From Polaribacter sp. KT25b (GTDB lineage: Bacteria; Bacteroidota; Bacteroidia; Flavobacteriales; Flavobacteriaceae): 64,000 bases of DNA. Position numbers and translations under genes: made by a program. Numbering within the stretch: the first letter of the stretch is position 1; every line of letters starts with the position of its first letter. This document shows positions 8,419 to 16,198 of this stretch, piece after piece. The notes beneath the pieces were generated by a model. The model did not search any database, was not told the origin of the DNA, and saw only the letters and a program-made list of their open reading frames with translations. The DNA is taken from contig NZ_LT629752.1 of NCBI RefSeq assembly GCF_900105145.1, positions 1,274,001-1,338,000 of the forward strand, given 5' to 3'.

Positions 8419-8962
8419 AAAATTATTAAAAGATTACAAAGCAGAAAATATAGAATTGCCCTTAAATCATTCTAGTAAGTTTCAAGATTTATTAGAGAAA
8501 GAAATGCATCAACATACATCAAAAAAGAAAAATTTTAAATGGTTGTCTGTTGTAGCTTCGGTTATGTTAATCATCTGTTTGGCAACTAAATTTTATCCAA
8601 CAAAAAAAATTGATGCTCCTGTAAAAAATGAAAGTAAGGAAATTAGTTTAGGAAGTATTTCGCCAGAATTTGAAACTATAGAAACATATTATAATAATAG
8701 TATTAGTTTAAAAATTAGCGAATTAGAAATGACCGATCAAAATAAAGAAATTATTGACGGTTATTTACTTAAAATAGGAGAACTCACAAAAGAATACAAA
8801 TCATTAACCAAAGAGCTCAATACAAATGGAGTTAATGATTCAATAATAGATGCATTAATTAGTAATTTGCAATTACGTTTACAGCTGTTAAAACGCTTAC
8901 AAAAGCAATTAAAACGAGTTAAAAATTTAAACACAAAACAAAATGAATCACAAATATTATAA
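8402..8962 (+). CDS. Single-pass membrane protein, probable anti-sigma partner
   Basis: 186 residues. A short N-terminal cytoplasmic part (1-46) is followed by one membrane helix (about 47-63, LSVVASVMLIICLATKF) and a periplasmic part rich in charged helices, probably coiled coil (YLLKIGELTKEYKSLTKEL, LQLLKRLQKQLKRVK). It overlaps the sigma gene by 17 bp and the next gene by 20 bp, so the three are translationally coupled. I recognise no named domain. Topology and position fit an anti-sigma factor that holds the ECF sigma at the membrane. That role is inferred from context only. Confidence 0.75.
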   Translation: MQQDIRKLLKDYKAENIELPLNHSSKFQDLLEKEMHQHTSKKKNFKWLSVVASVMLIICLATKFYPTKKIDAPVKNESKEISLGSISPEFETIETYYNNSISLKISELEMTDQNKEIIDGYLLKIGELTKEYKSLTKELNTNGVNDSIIDALISNLQLRLQLLKRLQKQLKRVKNLNTKQNESQIL

Positions 8963-10334
8963 GAGTGTTATTACACTTTTTGCACTCTGTTTTTTAGGAA
9001 CAACATTTGCGCAAAAGTTTGATAAAAAAATTACCGAAAATTTTAAAGTAAATAAAGATGTAGAGGTTGTAATTAACACATCAAATGCAGCAATTAATGT
9101 AACTACTTGGAAAAAAAATGAAGTTCAGGTTCAGGCATTTTTAGAAGTGGAAGGGTTATCTAAAGAAGCAGCAGAAAAGTATTTTAAAAACGAAAATTTC
9201 GAAGCTTTAGGTAATAGTGGTAAAGTAAAAATTAGTTTAGGAAATAATTCTTCTAATTTAAGAAATGATTTTTTAATTTTTAATGATATGGATTTTACGT
9301 TACCTGATATTCAAATGCCAGATTTTGATTCAATCGTATTACCTGAAGTTAATTTTGATTTTGATTTTGATTTCGATTTTGAAAACATTTTAGAAGATTT
9401 GGATGACTTAGATGAAAATATGGAAAAAAACGGCAAATATTCATTTGATTGGAATGATGGAGTTGAAAAAATTAGCATTAAATCTAAAAAAGAGTGGGAA
9501 GCTTTTAAGAAAAGTAAAAAATATCAAGAATTAAAAGATAAAATGTCTATTGAAAAAGAAAAATTAAGAAAGAATTTTGCCGAATCTAAAGAAAAAATGA
9601 AAATAGGTTTAGAAAAAGCAAAGCTTAAATATGAAAAAATTGATAAAGCAGAAATAAAAAGAAGTTTAGCTAAAGCCAAGAAACAAATTATGGAAATGAA
9701 GTTAAACCATAGTTCAAATTCAGGTAATATTACTTTCAATGGAAAGAAAATAATAATAAAAAAAAGGTTAGAAATTAAAGTTCCAGAAAATGCAACTTTC
9801 AATTTAAATACACGCCATTGTAAAGTGAAATTACCAAATACAAAAGCTTTTGGTAAAGTAAGTTATGGTAATTTTAATGCCAATAATTTAAATGGAGGTA
9901 AACTAACTATAGATTATTCTAAAGTTTTGATAAACAATTTAAACAAAAGTAATTTGTTTTTAAATAATGTAACTGATGCTAAAATTACATCAGTTACAAA
10001 TACAACATTATCTAACAATTCATCTTCCTTAAAAATTATGAATGTAAATGAAAATGTAAAGATTATAGATAGATTTGGCGAATTAACAATTGAAAATATA
10101 AAACCAAAATACGAAACTTTTAAATTGACTTTAGATAATTCTGAGGCAAAACTAAACTTATCTGTTGCTAATAGTAAACTTAAATTAAGCGCAAGTAATA
10201 TAATTATTCCAGAAAAGACGACAACGAATAAAAAAGTATCAATATTTAATGGTTTTGTAAATACAATTGATAATGATACGTTTATTATTGAAGGAAAAAA
10301 CAGTAAATTAACTATAATAAGAGATATTTTATAA
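8943..10334 (+). CDS. Exported DUF4097-like protein with an acidic FD repeat
   Basis: 463 residues. A signal peptide (about 1-23, ending TTFAQ) is followed by a short beta-rich part. An acidic stretch carries a Phe-Asp repeat (four FD units then FE, residues 138-147). A long Lys/Glu-rich helical region (about 175-255) comes next, then a C-terminal beta-helix-like region (about 265-463) with repeating short strands (NLNGGKLTIDYSKVLINNL). The C-terminal part resembles the DUF4097/head-GIN group of envelope adhesin-like proteins. It overlaps the preceding membrane gene by 20 bp and ends the sigma-factor operon. This suggests an envelope protein linked to the signal the sigma factor senses. Precise function unknown. 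Confidence 0.7.
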   Translation: MNHKYYKSVITLFALCFLGTTFAQKFDKKITENFKVNKDVEVVINTSNAAINVTTWKKNEVQVQAFLEVEGLSKEAAEKYFKNENFEALGNSGKVKISLGNNSSNLRNDFLIFNDMDFTLPDIQMPDFDSIVLPEVNFDFDFDFDFENILEDLDDLDENMEKNGKYSFDWNDGVEKISIKSKKEWEAFKKSKKYQELKDKMSIEKEKLRKNFAESKEKMKIGLEKAKLKYEKIDKAEIKRSLAKAKKQIMEMKLNHSSNSGNITFNGKKIIIKKRLEIKVPENATFNLNTRHCKVKLPNTKAFGKVSYGNFNANNLNGGKLTIDYSKVLINNLNKSNLFLNNVTDAKITSVTNTTLSNNSSSLKIMNVNENVKIIDRFGELTIENIKPKYETFKLTLDNSEAKLNLSVANSKLKLSASNIIIPEKTTTNKKVSIFNGFVNTIDNDTFIIEGKNSKLTIIRDIL

Positions 10335-10435
10335 GTAAAAACCTACATTTAAATTTACCAAACTTCTAACAAATTCCATTTCGCTATTCTTTTTAAAGTG
10401 CCTATCTTTATCGGCTGTAAATTGTAACTTTTTTA

Positions 10436-11914
10436 ATGGAACTCTACAAAGAAAATAAACTTAAAGTATACAATTCTCTTAGCAAACAAAAAGAGGATTT
10501 TAAAACCATAACAGACGGATATGTAGGTATGTACGTTTGTGGACCAACTGTATATAGTAACGCACATTTAGGAAATGTAAGAACTTTTATGTTTTTTGAT
10601 GTTGTGTATCGTTATCTATTACATTTAGGCTACAAAGTGCGTTATGTTCGTAATATTACAGATGCTGGGCATTTAGAAAATGATGCTGATGAAGGTGAAG
10701 ATAAAATTGCTCTAAAAGCACGTTTAGAACAAATTGAACCGATGGAAGTTGTACAACGTTACACAGTAGACTTTCATGATGTGTTAAAAAACTATAATTT
10801 TTTACCACCAAGTATAGAACCAACTGCAACAGGGCATATTGTTGAGCAGATAGAAATGATTAAAGAAATCATTGATAAAGGTTTTGGATATGAAGTAAAT
10901 GGTTCTGTTTATTTTGATGTGCATGAGTACAATAAAAAAGAAAATTATGGAATTCTCTCTGGAAGAAAAGTAGAAGATTTATTAAATAATACAAGAACTT
11001 TAGACGGGCAATCTGATAAGAAAAATCCACAAGATTTTGCACTTTGGAAAAAAGCGGATGAAAAGCACATTATGCGTTGGCCTTCTCCTTGGAGCGATGG
11101 TTTTCCTGGTTGGCATTTAGAATGTTCTGTAATGAGTACTAAATATTTAGGTGAAAGTTTTGATATTCATGGTGGAGGTATGGATTTAAAATTTCCACAT
11201 CACGAATGTGAAATTGCACAATCTAAAACTTGCTCTGGTGTAAAACCTGTAAACTATTGGATGCATACAAATATGCTTTCTTTAAACGGACAAAGAATGT
11301 CTAAATCGACAGGTAATTTTATTTTACCAAATGAAATTTTATCAGGAGAAAATAACGTTTTACCAAAAGCATTTTCTGCAAGTGTAGTTCGTTTTTTTAA
11401 CATGCAAGCCAATTATAGAAGCATTTTAGATTTTTCTGGAGAAGCTTTAGAAGCATCAGAAAAAGGACATGCTAAATTAATGGAAGCTATTAATTTCTTA
11501 GATAAAATAGAAGCTGCAAAAACATCTACTTTTGATGTGCAAAAATGGAAAACAGCTTGTTATGCAGCAATGAATGACGATTTTAATACGCCAATGTTAA
11601 TTGCACATTTGTTTGATGCTGTAAAAGTTATCAATCAAATTAAAGAACAAAAAGCAAGTTTAACTGCGGATGATTTATCAGAATTAAAAACGACAATAAA
11701 TGCTTTTGTTTTTGATGTTTTAGGTTTAATGAATGAAAACTCTCAAGATAATTCAGAAAAAATTAAAGGTGTTGTTGAGTTACTTATCAAGTTAAGAAAA
11801 GAAGCAAGAGAAAATAAAGATTGGGCATTATCAGACCAAATTAGAGACGAATTAATTGCGTTAGGCATTCAATTAAAAGATGGAAAAGAGGGCACAACCT
11901 TTTCAATTAATTAA
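10436..11914 (+). CDS. cysS: Cysteinyl-tRNA synthetase
   Basis: 492 residues, the usual length. This class I aminoacyl-tRNA synthetase charges tRNA-Cys. It shows the zinc-binding CGPTVY (C35), the HIGH-type motif HLGN at 44-47, the zinc-site region [10 protein letters not shown] and [15 protein letters not shown], and the KMSKS motif as RMSKS at 287-291. The C-terminal anticodon-binding domain is complete ([15 protein letters not shown]). The ATG at 10436 follows a 101-bp gap from the sigma operon. A box TATCTTTA at about 10402 loosely resembles the -7 element. Confidence 0.98.
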   Translation: MELYKENKLKVYNSLSKQKEDFKTITDGYVGMYVCGPTVYSNAHLGNVRTFMFFDVVYRYLLHLGYKVRYVRNITDAGHLENDADEGEDKIALKARLEQIEPMEVVQRYTVDFHDVLKNYNFLPPSIEPTATGHIVEQIEMIKEIIDKGFGYEVNGSVYFDVHEYNKKENYGILSGRKVEDLLNNTRTLDGQSDKKNPQDFALWKKADEKHIMRWPSPWSDGFPGWHLECSVMSTKYLGESFDIHGGGMDLKFPHHECEIAQSKTCSGVKPVNYWMHTNMLSLNGQRMSKSTGNFILPNEILSGENNVLPKAFSASVVRFFNMQANYRSILDFSGEALEASEKGHAKLMEAINFLDKIEAAKTSTFDVQKWKTACYAAMNDDFNTPMLIAHLFDAVKVINQIKEQKASLTADDLSELKTTINAFVFDVLGLMNENSQDNSEKIKGVVELLIKLRKEARENKDWALSDQIRDELIALGIQLKDGKEGTTFSIN

Positions 11915-12015
11915 TAGGTAATTACGAATTGTAAATTATGAATTATCAGTTATTGAGAATAATTGTCATTTAGACAAAAGTAGAAATTTCATAATTTAAA
12001 TCGTAAAATTTAGTA

Positions 12016-12249
12016 ATGAAAAAAATATTGTCATTTCCATTTATATTATTAGTTCGTTTTTATCAAGCGGCAATATCACCATATACACCATCAACTTGTA
12101 GATACAGTCCAACGTGTTCGCATTACACAATAGAGGCACTACAAAAACATGGTTTATTTTCTGGTGGATGGTTAGCTTTGAAAAGAATTTTTAGTTGTCA
12201 TCCGTGGGGCGGAAGTGGTTATGATCCTGTGCCGGAGAAATTAGAATAA
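12016..12249 (+). CDS. yidD: Membrane protein insertion efficiency factor YidD
   Basis: 77 residues. It has an N-terminal amphipathic/membrane-associated helix ([17 protein letters not shown]) and the family signature [19 protein letters not shown], followed by [24 protein letters not shown]. YidD assists YidC-mediated insertion of inner-membrane proteins. It lies upstream of lgt on the same strand, separated by a palindromic repeat. Family certain. Confidence 0.96.
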   Translation: MKKILSFPFILLVRFYQAAISPYTPSTCRYSPTCSHYTIEALQKHGLFSGGWLALKRIFSCHPWGGSGYDPVPEKLE

Positions 12250-12256
12250 TAGTAAG

Positions 12257-12325
12257 GTTATTACGAGGAAAAATAACGAAGTAATTTTTTTTAATAAATA
12301 TTGCTTCTTTACATTCGCAATGACA
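12257..12325. repeat. MITE-like palindromic repeat, copy A
   Basis: A 69-bp element begins GGTTATTACGAGG and ends ATTCGCAATGACA. Its outer ends are near-inverted (GTTATTACGA versus TCGCAATGAC). A second copy is at 31858-31943. The ATGAC at its right end supplies an in-frame ATG (12320) upstream of lgt that is probably not the true start. Elements with GTCATTGCGAGGA-type ends are common interspersed repeats in this phylum. Confidence 0.7.
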
Positions 12326-12343
12326 AAAAATAAAATAAAAAAT

Positions 12344-13174
12344 ATGAGTTTTTTAGCAATAGAATGGAATCCATCATTAGGTATTGACCTTGGGTTTTTT
12401 GTTGTACGTTGGTACAGTTTAATGTTTGTAACAGCGTTTTTGTTGGGTTTACATCTAATGAAAAAGATATATATAAAAGATGAAATTCCTGTAGAAAAGC
12501 TAGATACTTTATTTATGTATACGTTTATTTCTATGTTAATAGGTATGCGTTTAGGCGATGTTTTCTTTTATAGTTGGGATTATTATCAAAACCATTTACT
12601 AGAAATAATTATACCATTTAAACAAGTTAACGGGACTTGGAAGTTTACTGGTTTTACTGGATTTGCAAGTCATGGAGCAGCAATTTCTATCATTATAACT
12701 ATGTATTTTTATGCTAAAAAACATTTAAATAAACCTTGGTTATTTATTTTAGATAGATTGGCAATTATGGTTGCTTTAGCAGGATTTTTTATTAGAATGG
12801 GAAATTTCTTTAACTCAGAAATTTATGGAAAAGAAACAGGTTCTAATTTTGGTGTTATTTTTAAAGCAAACGGAGAGGATTTTGCAAGACATCCAACGCA
12901 ATTATATGAAGCATTTAGTTATTTAGCTTTATTTTTTGTGCTTTGGTATTTGTATTGGAAAACTGATAAAAAACAACAAATAGGTTATTTATTTGGGTTG
13001 TTTATGGTTGTTTTATGGTCTTTACGTTTTGTAATTGAATTTTTAAAAGTAGAACAAACTGAGGGTAGAGAAGATGCTTTTTTTAATCTGTTAAATACAG
13101 GTCAAGTTTTAAGTATTCCTTTAATTTTAATTGGACTTTGGTTGATGTTCAAAAAAACAAAAAAAGCAGCATAG
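12344..13174 (+). CDS. lgt: Prolipoprotein diacylglyceryl transferase
   Basis: 276 residues from the ATG at 12344. An earlier in-frame ATG at 12320 lies inside the right end of a repeat and would add only a lysine/asparagine-rich leader (MTKNKIKN), so I prefer 12344. The protein is multi-spanning with the Lgt hallmarks: MRLGDVFFY, FTGFASHGAA (catalytic-region His) and RMGNFFNSEIYG. It transfers diacylglycerol from phosphatidylglycerol to the lipobox cysteine of prelipoproteins at the inner membrane. This is needed by the several lipoproteins in this window, among them GldI, the two PPIases and the M28 peptidase. The family SHGG motif reads SHGA here. Confidence 0.95.
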   Translation: MSFLAIEWNPSLGIDLGFFVVRWYSLMFVTAFLLGLHLMKKIYIKDEIPVEKLDTLFMYTFISMLIGMRLGDVFFYSWDYYQNHLLEIIIPFKQVNGTWKFTGFTGFASHGAAISIIITMYFYAKKHLNKPWLFILDRLAIMVALAGFFIRMGNFFNSEIYGKETGSNFGVIFKANGEDFARHPTQLYEAFSYLALFFVLWYLYWKTDKKQQIGYLFGLFMVVLWSLRFVIEFLKVEQTEGREDAFFNLLNTGQVLSIPLILIGLWLMFKKTKKAA

Positions 13175-13176
13175 GT

Positions 13177-13491
13177 TTGATAGAAAAATTAAAACAACGT
13201 TGGAATATTGAGAGTAACTGGTCTATTATTGCCATTTTATTGGTTTTTTCTATAAATGGCTCTTTTGCGGCTTGGGTAGCAAAACCGATTACTAGTTTCT
13301 TTGGTTTATCTTTAGAAACAGTTTCACCATTTATTTTTTGGCCATTAAGAATATTATTAATATTTCCAATTTATCAATTGACTTTGCCAATTGTAGGTTG
13401 GTTATTTGGGCAATTTAGATTCTTTTGGGCTTTCGAAAAAAAGTTTTTAAGTAGATTAGGTTTAGGTTTTTTGTTTAAAGAAAGTAACTAA
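13177..13491 (+). CDS. Small membrane protein, DUF6787-like
   Basis: About 104 residues from a TTG at 13177, directly after the lgt stop. The frame stays open back to a TTG at 13138, overlapping lgt, but MIEKLKQRWNIESNW is the better N-terminus. It has two hydrophobic segments (SIIAILLVFSINGSFAAWVAKP and FWPLRILLIFPIYQLTLPIVGWLFG) and the conserved end FGQFRFFWAFEKKFLSRLG. This matches a family seen next to lgt in flavobacteria (DUF6787 as I recall it). Function unknown. It is sometimes mislabelled as a diacylglyceryl transferase through its neighbour. Confidence 0.75.
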   Translation: MIEKLKQRWNIESNWSIIAILLVFSINGSFAAWVAKPITSFFGLSLETVSPFIFWPLRILLIFPIYQLTLPIVGWLFGQFRFFWAFEKKFLSRLGLGFLFKESN

Positions 13492-13769
13492 ACATCAATA
13501 ATAGTTTCTTCTTGATTATTTTTATCTTCTTTATTGATTAGGTAGGTGTAAACCCACATAATTGTAAAAGTAGGAATTACATCTATACCTGGTATAATTT
13601 CTTCTAAAAAACTGATAACACCAGCAATTTTACCTTTGTTACCTTTGTACATTTTAGACATTATATAACCAGAAATTGGCGCCCAAACTACATCAACAGG
13701 AATAATTGTAATAAAACCAATTGCATCTAAAACAATACTTAAAATTAATTTTTTATATTTTTTATTCAT
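13488..13769 (-). CDS. Small hypothetical membrane protein
   Basis: 93 residues with two or three hydrophobic stretches (LILSIVLDAIGFITIIPVDVVWAPISGYIM and IPTFTIMWVYTYLI) and an acidic tail ending DKNNQEETIIDV. The WAPISGYIMSKMYKGNKGKIAGVISFLEEIIPGIDVIPTFT region is typical of small conserved Bacteroidota membrane proteins of unknown role. Its stop overlaps the convergent upstream gene by 4 bp. No function assigned. Confidence 0.75.
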   Translation of the reverse strand: MNKKYKKLILSIVLDAIGFITIIPVDVVWAPISGYIMSKMYKGNKGKIAGVISFLEEIIPGIDVIPTFTIMWVYTYLINKEDKNNQEETIIDV

Positions 13770-13862
13770 TTATTTTATTTGCATATTATAAATCAAAATT
13801 CTTGCCAAAAAATATTGTTTTGTAGTAGAAAATTATAAGTTTGTTAAAAGTAATAATTCAAA

Positions 13863-14489
13863 ATGAATTTTAAAAACTTCACTCAAAAAATTGAAGAGTT
13901 AAAAAGAAAGGAATTAGGCGGATTAGAAGCTCAATTTAAATTGGCACCAAAACTACGTTTACGATACGATAAAGATAAAATAGCAGCGAAAAAACCTAGA
14001 AAAGCAGCTGTTTTGGTTTTATTTTATCCTAATGAAGAAAATGAAACCTGTTTTTTATTAACACAAAGAGCCAGTTATAAAGGTACACATTCTGCACAAA
14101 TTAGTTTTCCAGGTGGTAAAATAGAAAAAACTGATAAAAATTTAGAGCAAACAGCTTTAAGAGAAACCCTAGAAGAAGTTGGTGTTTTGCCTTCATCCGT
14201 AGAAATTATTAGAGAATTAACAGACGTTTATATTCCGCCTAGTAACTTTTTGGCAACTCCGTTTTTAGGTTTTGTTTCAGAAAGGCCTAAATTTATTTTA
14301 AATCATGAAGTAGCTGTAGAAATAGAAGCTTTGGTAAGTGATTTATTAGATGATGCAACTTTAAGTTCTGTTATTTTAGATACTTCTTACATGAAAAAAA
14401 TAGAAGTACCTTGTTTTAAAATTAACAACCATATTGTTTGGGGAGCAACAGGTATGATGCTTTCTGAAATTAAAGAACTCTTAAAATAG
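13863..14489 (+). CDS. NUDIX hydrolase, CoA pyrophosphatase type
   Basis: 208 residues. The NUDIX box starts at G84-G85 and has the key residues R100, E101, E104 and E105 (RETLEEVGV). The upstream SYKGTHSAQISFPGGK is the extended motif of the CoA-pyrophosphatase (NudL/YeaB) group, which cleaves CoA to 4'-phosphopantetheine and 3',5'-ADP. The protein is cytoplasmic. It lies 52 bp before an acyltransferase gene on the same strand, so the two may be co-transcribed. Family sure; substrate from the subfamily motif. Confidence 0.9.
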   Translation: MNFKNFTQKIEELKRKELGGLEAQFKLAPKLRLRYDKDKIAAKKPRKAAVLVLFYPNEENETCFLLTQRASYKGTHSAQISFPGGKIEKTDKNLEQTALRETLEEVGVLPSSVEIIRELTDVYIPPSNFLATPFLGFVSERPKFILNHEVAVEIEALVSDLLDDATLSSVILDTSYMKKIEVPCFKINNHIVWGATGMMLSEIKELLK

Positions 14490-14547
14490 TAAGTTCTTAA
14501 ATAGTTTTGTAATTTTGTTAAGTTAACCAAGTATAAAAACATTGCAA

Positions 14548-15366
14548 ATGCCCTTATTTAAAAGGAATCCTTTTGGTCATTATTTATTTTTAAAGAAATG
14601 GCTTATTCGTATTTTAGGAATTGTTTCTCACGGTAGATATCGTAAATTTAATGATCTTCATATTGAAGGATCAGAAATAATAAGAAACTTACCAGATAAA
14701 AATGTACTATTTATTTCTAATCATCAAACATATTTTGCAGATGTAGCAGCCATGTTTCACGTATTTAATGCAGCTTTAAAAGGTAGAGATGATACTATTA
14801 AGAATATTGGTTATATTTGGGATCCTAAATTAAATGTTTATTTTGTTGCAGCTGGTGAAACGATGAGAGCTGGTTTACTACCAAAAATATTTGCGTATGC
14901 TGGTTCTGTTTCTATTGATAGAACTTGGAGAAGTAAAGGTAAAGATATAAATAGACGCGTAAAAAATTCTGATATTTCTAATATTGGTAAAGCAATAAAA
15001 GATGGTTGGGTTATTACTTTTCCGCAGGGAACAACAACTCCTTTTAAACCAATTAGGAGAGGAACTGCACATATTATTAAAACTTTTAAACCAGTTGTGG
15101 TACCTATTGTTATTGATGGTTTTAGACGCTCTTTTGATAAAAAAGGTTTACGTATTAAACGGAAAAATGTGTTACAAACTATGGTTATTAAAGAACCTTT
15201 AGAAATTGATTATGAAAATGAAGAAGTAGCAGATATTATTACAAAAATTGAGTACGCTATAGAACAACATCCTTCTTTTTTAAAAGTATTATCTGTAAAA
15301 GAGCTAGAAGAGCTTCAAAATGAAGAAGAGGAATTAAATGAACAACGAAAATTCTGGAGATCTTAA
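14548..15366 (+). CDS. Lysophospholipid/1-acylglycerol-phosphate acyltransferase family protein
   Basis: 272 residues from the ATG at 14548; an in-frame TTG two codons earlier is less likely. PlsC-type acyltransferase motifs are visible: NHQTYFAD (a His-X5-Asp variant of the usual HX4D), a central SIDRTWR block, TFPQGTTTPFKPI (substrate glutamate replaced by Q in this family) and VPIVIDGFRRSF. The likely role is acyl transfer to lysophospholipid or a related lipid at the inner membrane. The HX5D spacing and the PQGTT block mark a Bacteroidota-specific clade, so the acceptor is uncertain. A strong terminator follows. Confidence 0.88.
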   Translation: MPLFKRNPFGHYLFLKKWLIRILGIVSHGRYRKFNDLHIEGSEIIRNLPDKNVLFISNHQTYFADVAAMFHVFNAALKGRDDTIKNIGYIWDPKLNVYFVAAGETMRAGLLPKIFAYAGSVSIDRTWRSKGKDINRRVKNSDISNIGKAIKDGWVITFPQGTTTPFKPIRRGTAHIIKTFKPVVVPIVIDGFRRSFDKKGLRIKRKNVLQTMVIKEPLEIDYENEEVADIITKIEYAIEQHPSFLKVLSVKELEELQNEEEELNEQRKFWRS

Positions 15367-15385
15367 TTTTCTTATTATAAACTTA

Positions 15386-15426
15386 AAAAGCATCCATTTA
15401 TTAAATAAATGGATGCTTTTTTTTTT
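15386..15426 (+). terminator. Strong intrinsic terminator after the acyltransferase gene
   Basis: A perfect 15-bp stem (15386-15400 and 15406-15420, core GCATCCATTTA) has a 5-nt loop and is followed by a T run to 15426. The A run on the left side could also let it work on the minus strand. Confidence 0.93.
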
Positions 15427-15578
15427 GCTTAGTCAATGTTTTTAAGCAGTTAATTTAACAAACACAAATCGGATAGAAAAATCCGAGGGGGGTTAGTAAG
15501 TAAGCTCGAACTCGCGATAAATTATTAATGGTGTTTTATTTAGAGGTATTTCATTCAGTTACTAAAAAATCAATTATT

Positions 15579-15904
15579 TTAATTAAGTAGCAAAAGTGAT
15601 ATCAAATAAATAAATCCTAATAATAAAATGATTGGTATGGATATTGAAATTAATGGGTTTTTTTGAATAATTTAAAACTCTAAATAATTAGTCCAATTAT
15701 CATAAAAGGTTAACTATTTATCAGAATAAATATTAGAAAAGTAAGAAATAGATATTTTGGATTATCCAACATAAATGTTGAACAAAAAAAAATTAAGGGC
15801 CAAATTAAAATAATCTATAATGTAGAATAATTTAAAATTTTAATTGTCCAAGGTAAGTCGTAAGTCAGATATGTTAAATATTATTGGTATGTTTTATTTT
15901 CCAT
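15579..15904 (-). pseudogene. Decayed small membrane-protein gene
   Basis: On the minus strand an ATG at 15904 (MENKTYQ) opens a frame broken by stops at several places. It still encodes long hydrophobic segments: WPLIFFCSTFM, YLFLTFLIFILINS and, after a frame shift, PLISISIPIILLLGFIYL. These end in a stop at 15579. Runs of Leu/Ile/Phe interrupted by stops and a shift are what a decaying two-to-three-helix membrane protein would look like. AT-rich DNA can imitate this by chance, so confidence is moderate. No family recognised. Confidence 0.4.
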
Positions 15905-16141
15905 TTCGTAAATATTTTAAAAACGAACTGATTGAATTTTTAAGTATATTAATTAAAAAATATAACAACACAAAAGGTTTAAAATTAAAATATTAATTAG
16001 TGTTTTCTGTTAGAAGTCAGCCATTAAATACAATTATAACAGTTTATTTATCGTTTTTAATATTTATAAACCAAGTTAGCTAATTTATTTTTTTTAACCA
16101 AAACGCCAACTGTGTCATAACTCAAATTATTATTCAAACAA

Positions 16142-16171
16142 AAGAAACCTCACAAATTTGTGAGGTTTCTT
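16142..16171 (-). terminator. Intrinsic terminator of the first M1 peptidase gene
   Basis: A perfect 30-nt palindrome (arm AAGAAACCTCACAAA) lies 28 bp past the stop of the minus-strand peptidase gene. The same core AACCTCAC/GTGAGGTT also appears in the terminators at 46480 and 47908. Confidence 0.88.
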
Positions 16172-16198
16172 AGAATTATAAGGTTTAAAATAAAAGAA

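Larger units (their letters stand above)
15367..16198. other. Long non-coding region with a decayed gene
   Basis: 832 bp between two gene blocks. It holds the terminator of the upstream operon at the left, a decayed membrane-protein gene on the minus strand (15579-15904), and the terminator of the M1 peptidase gene at the right. The rest (15427-15578, 15905-16141) is AT-rich with no open frame of note. Confidence 0.6.

Noticed and set aside
12320..12343. ATG start of lgt eight codons upstream
   Set aside because: It is within the right end of an interspersed repeat and adds a lysine/asparagine-rich leader not typical of Lgt.
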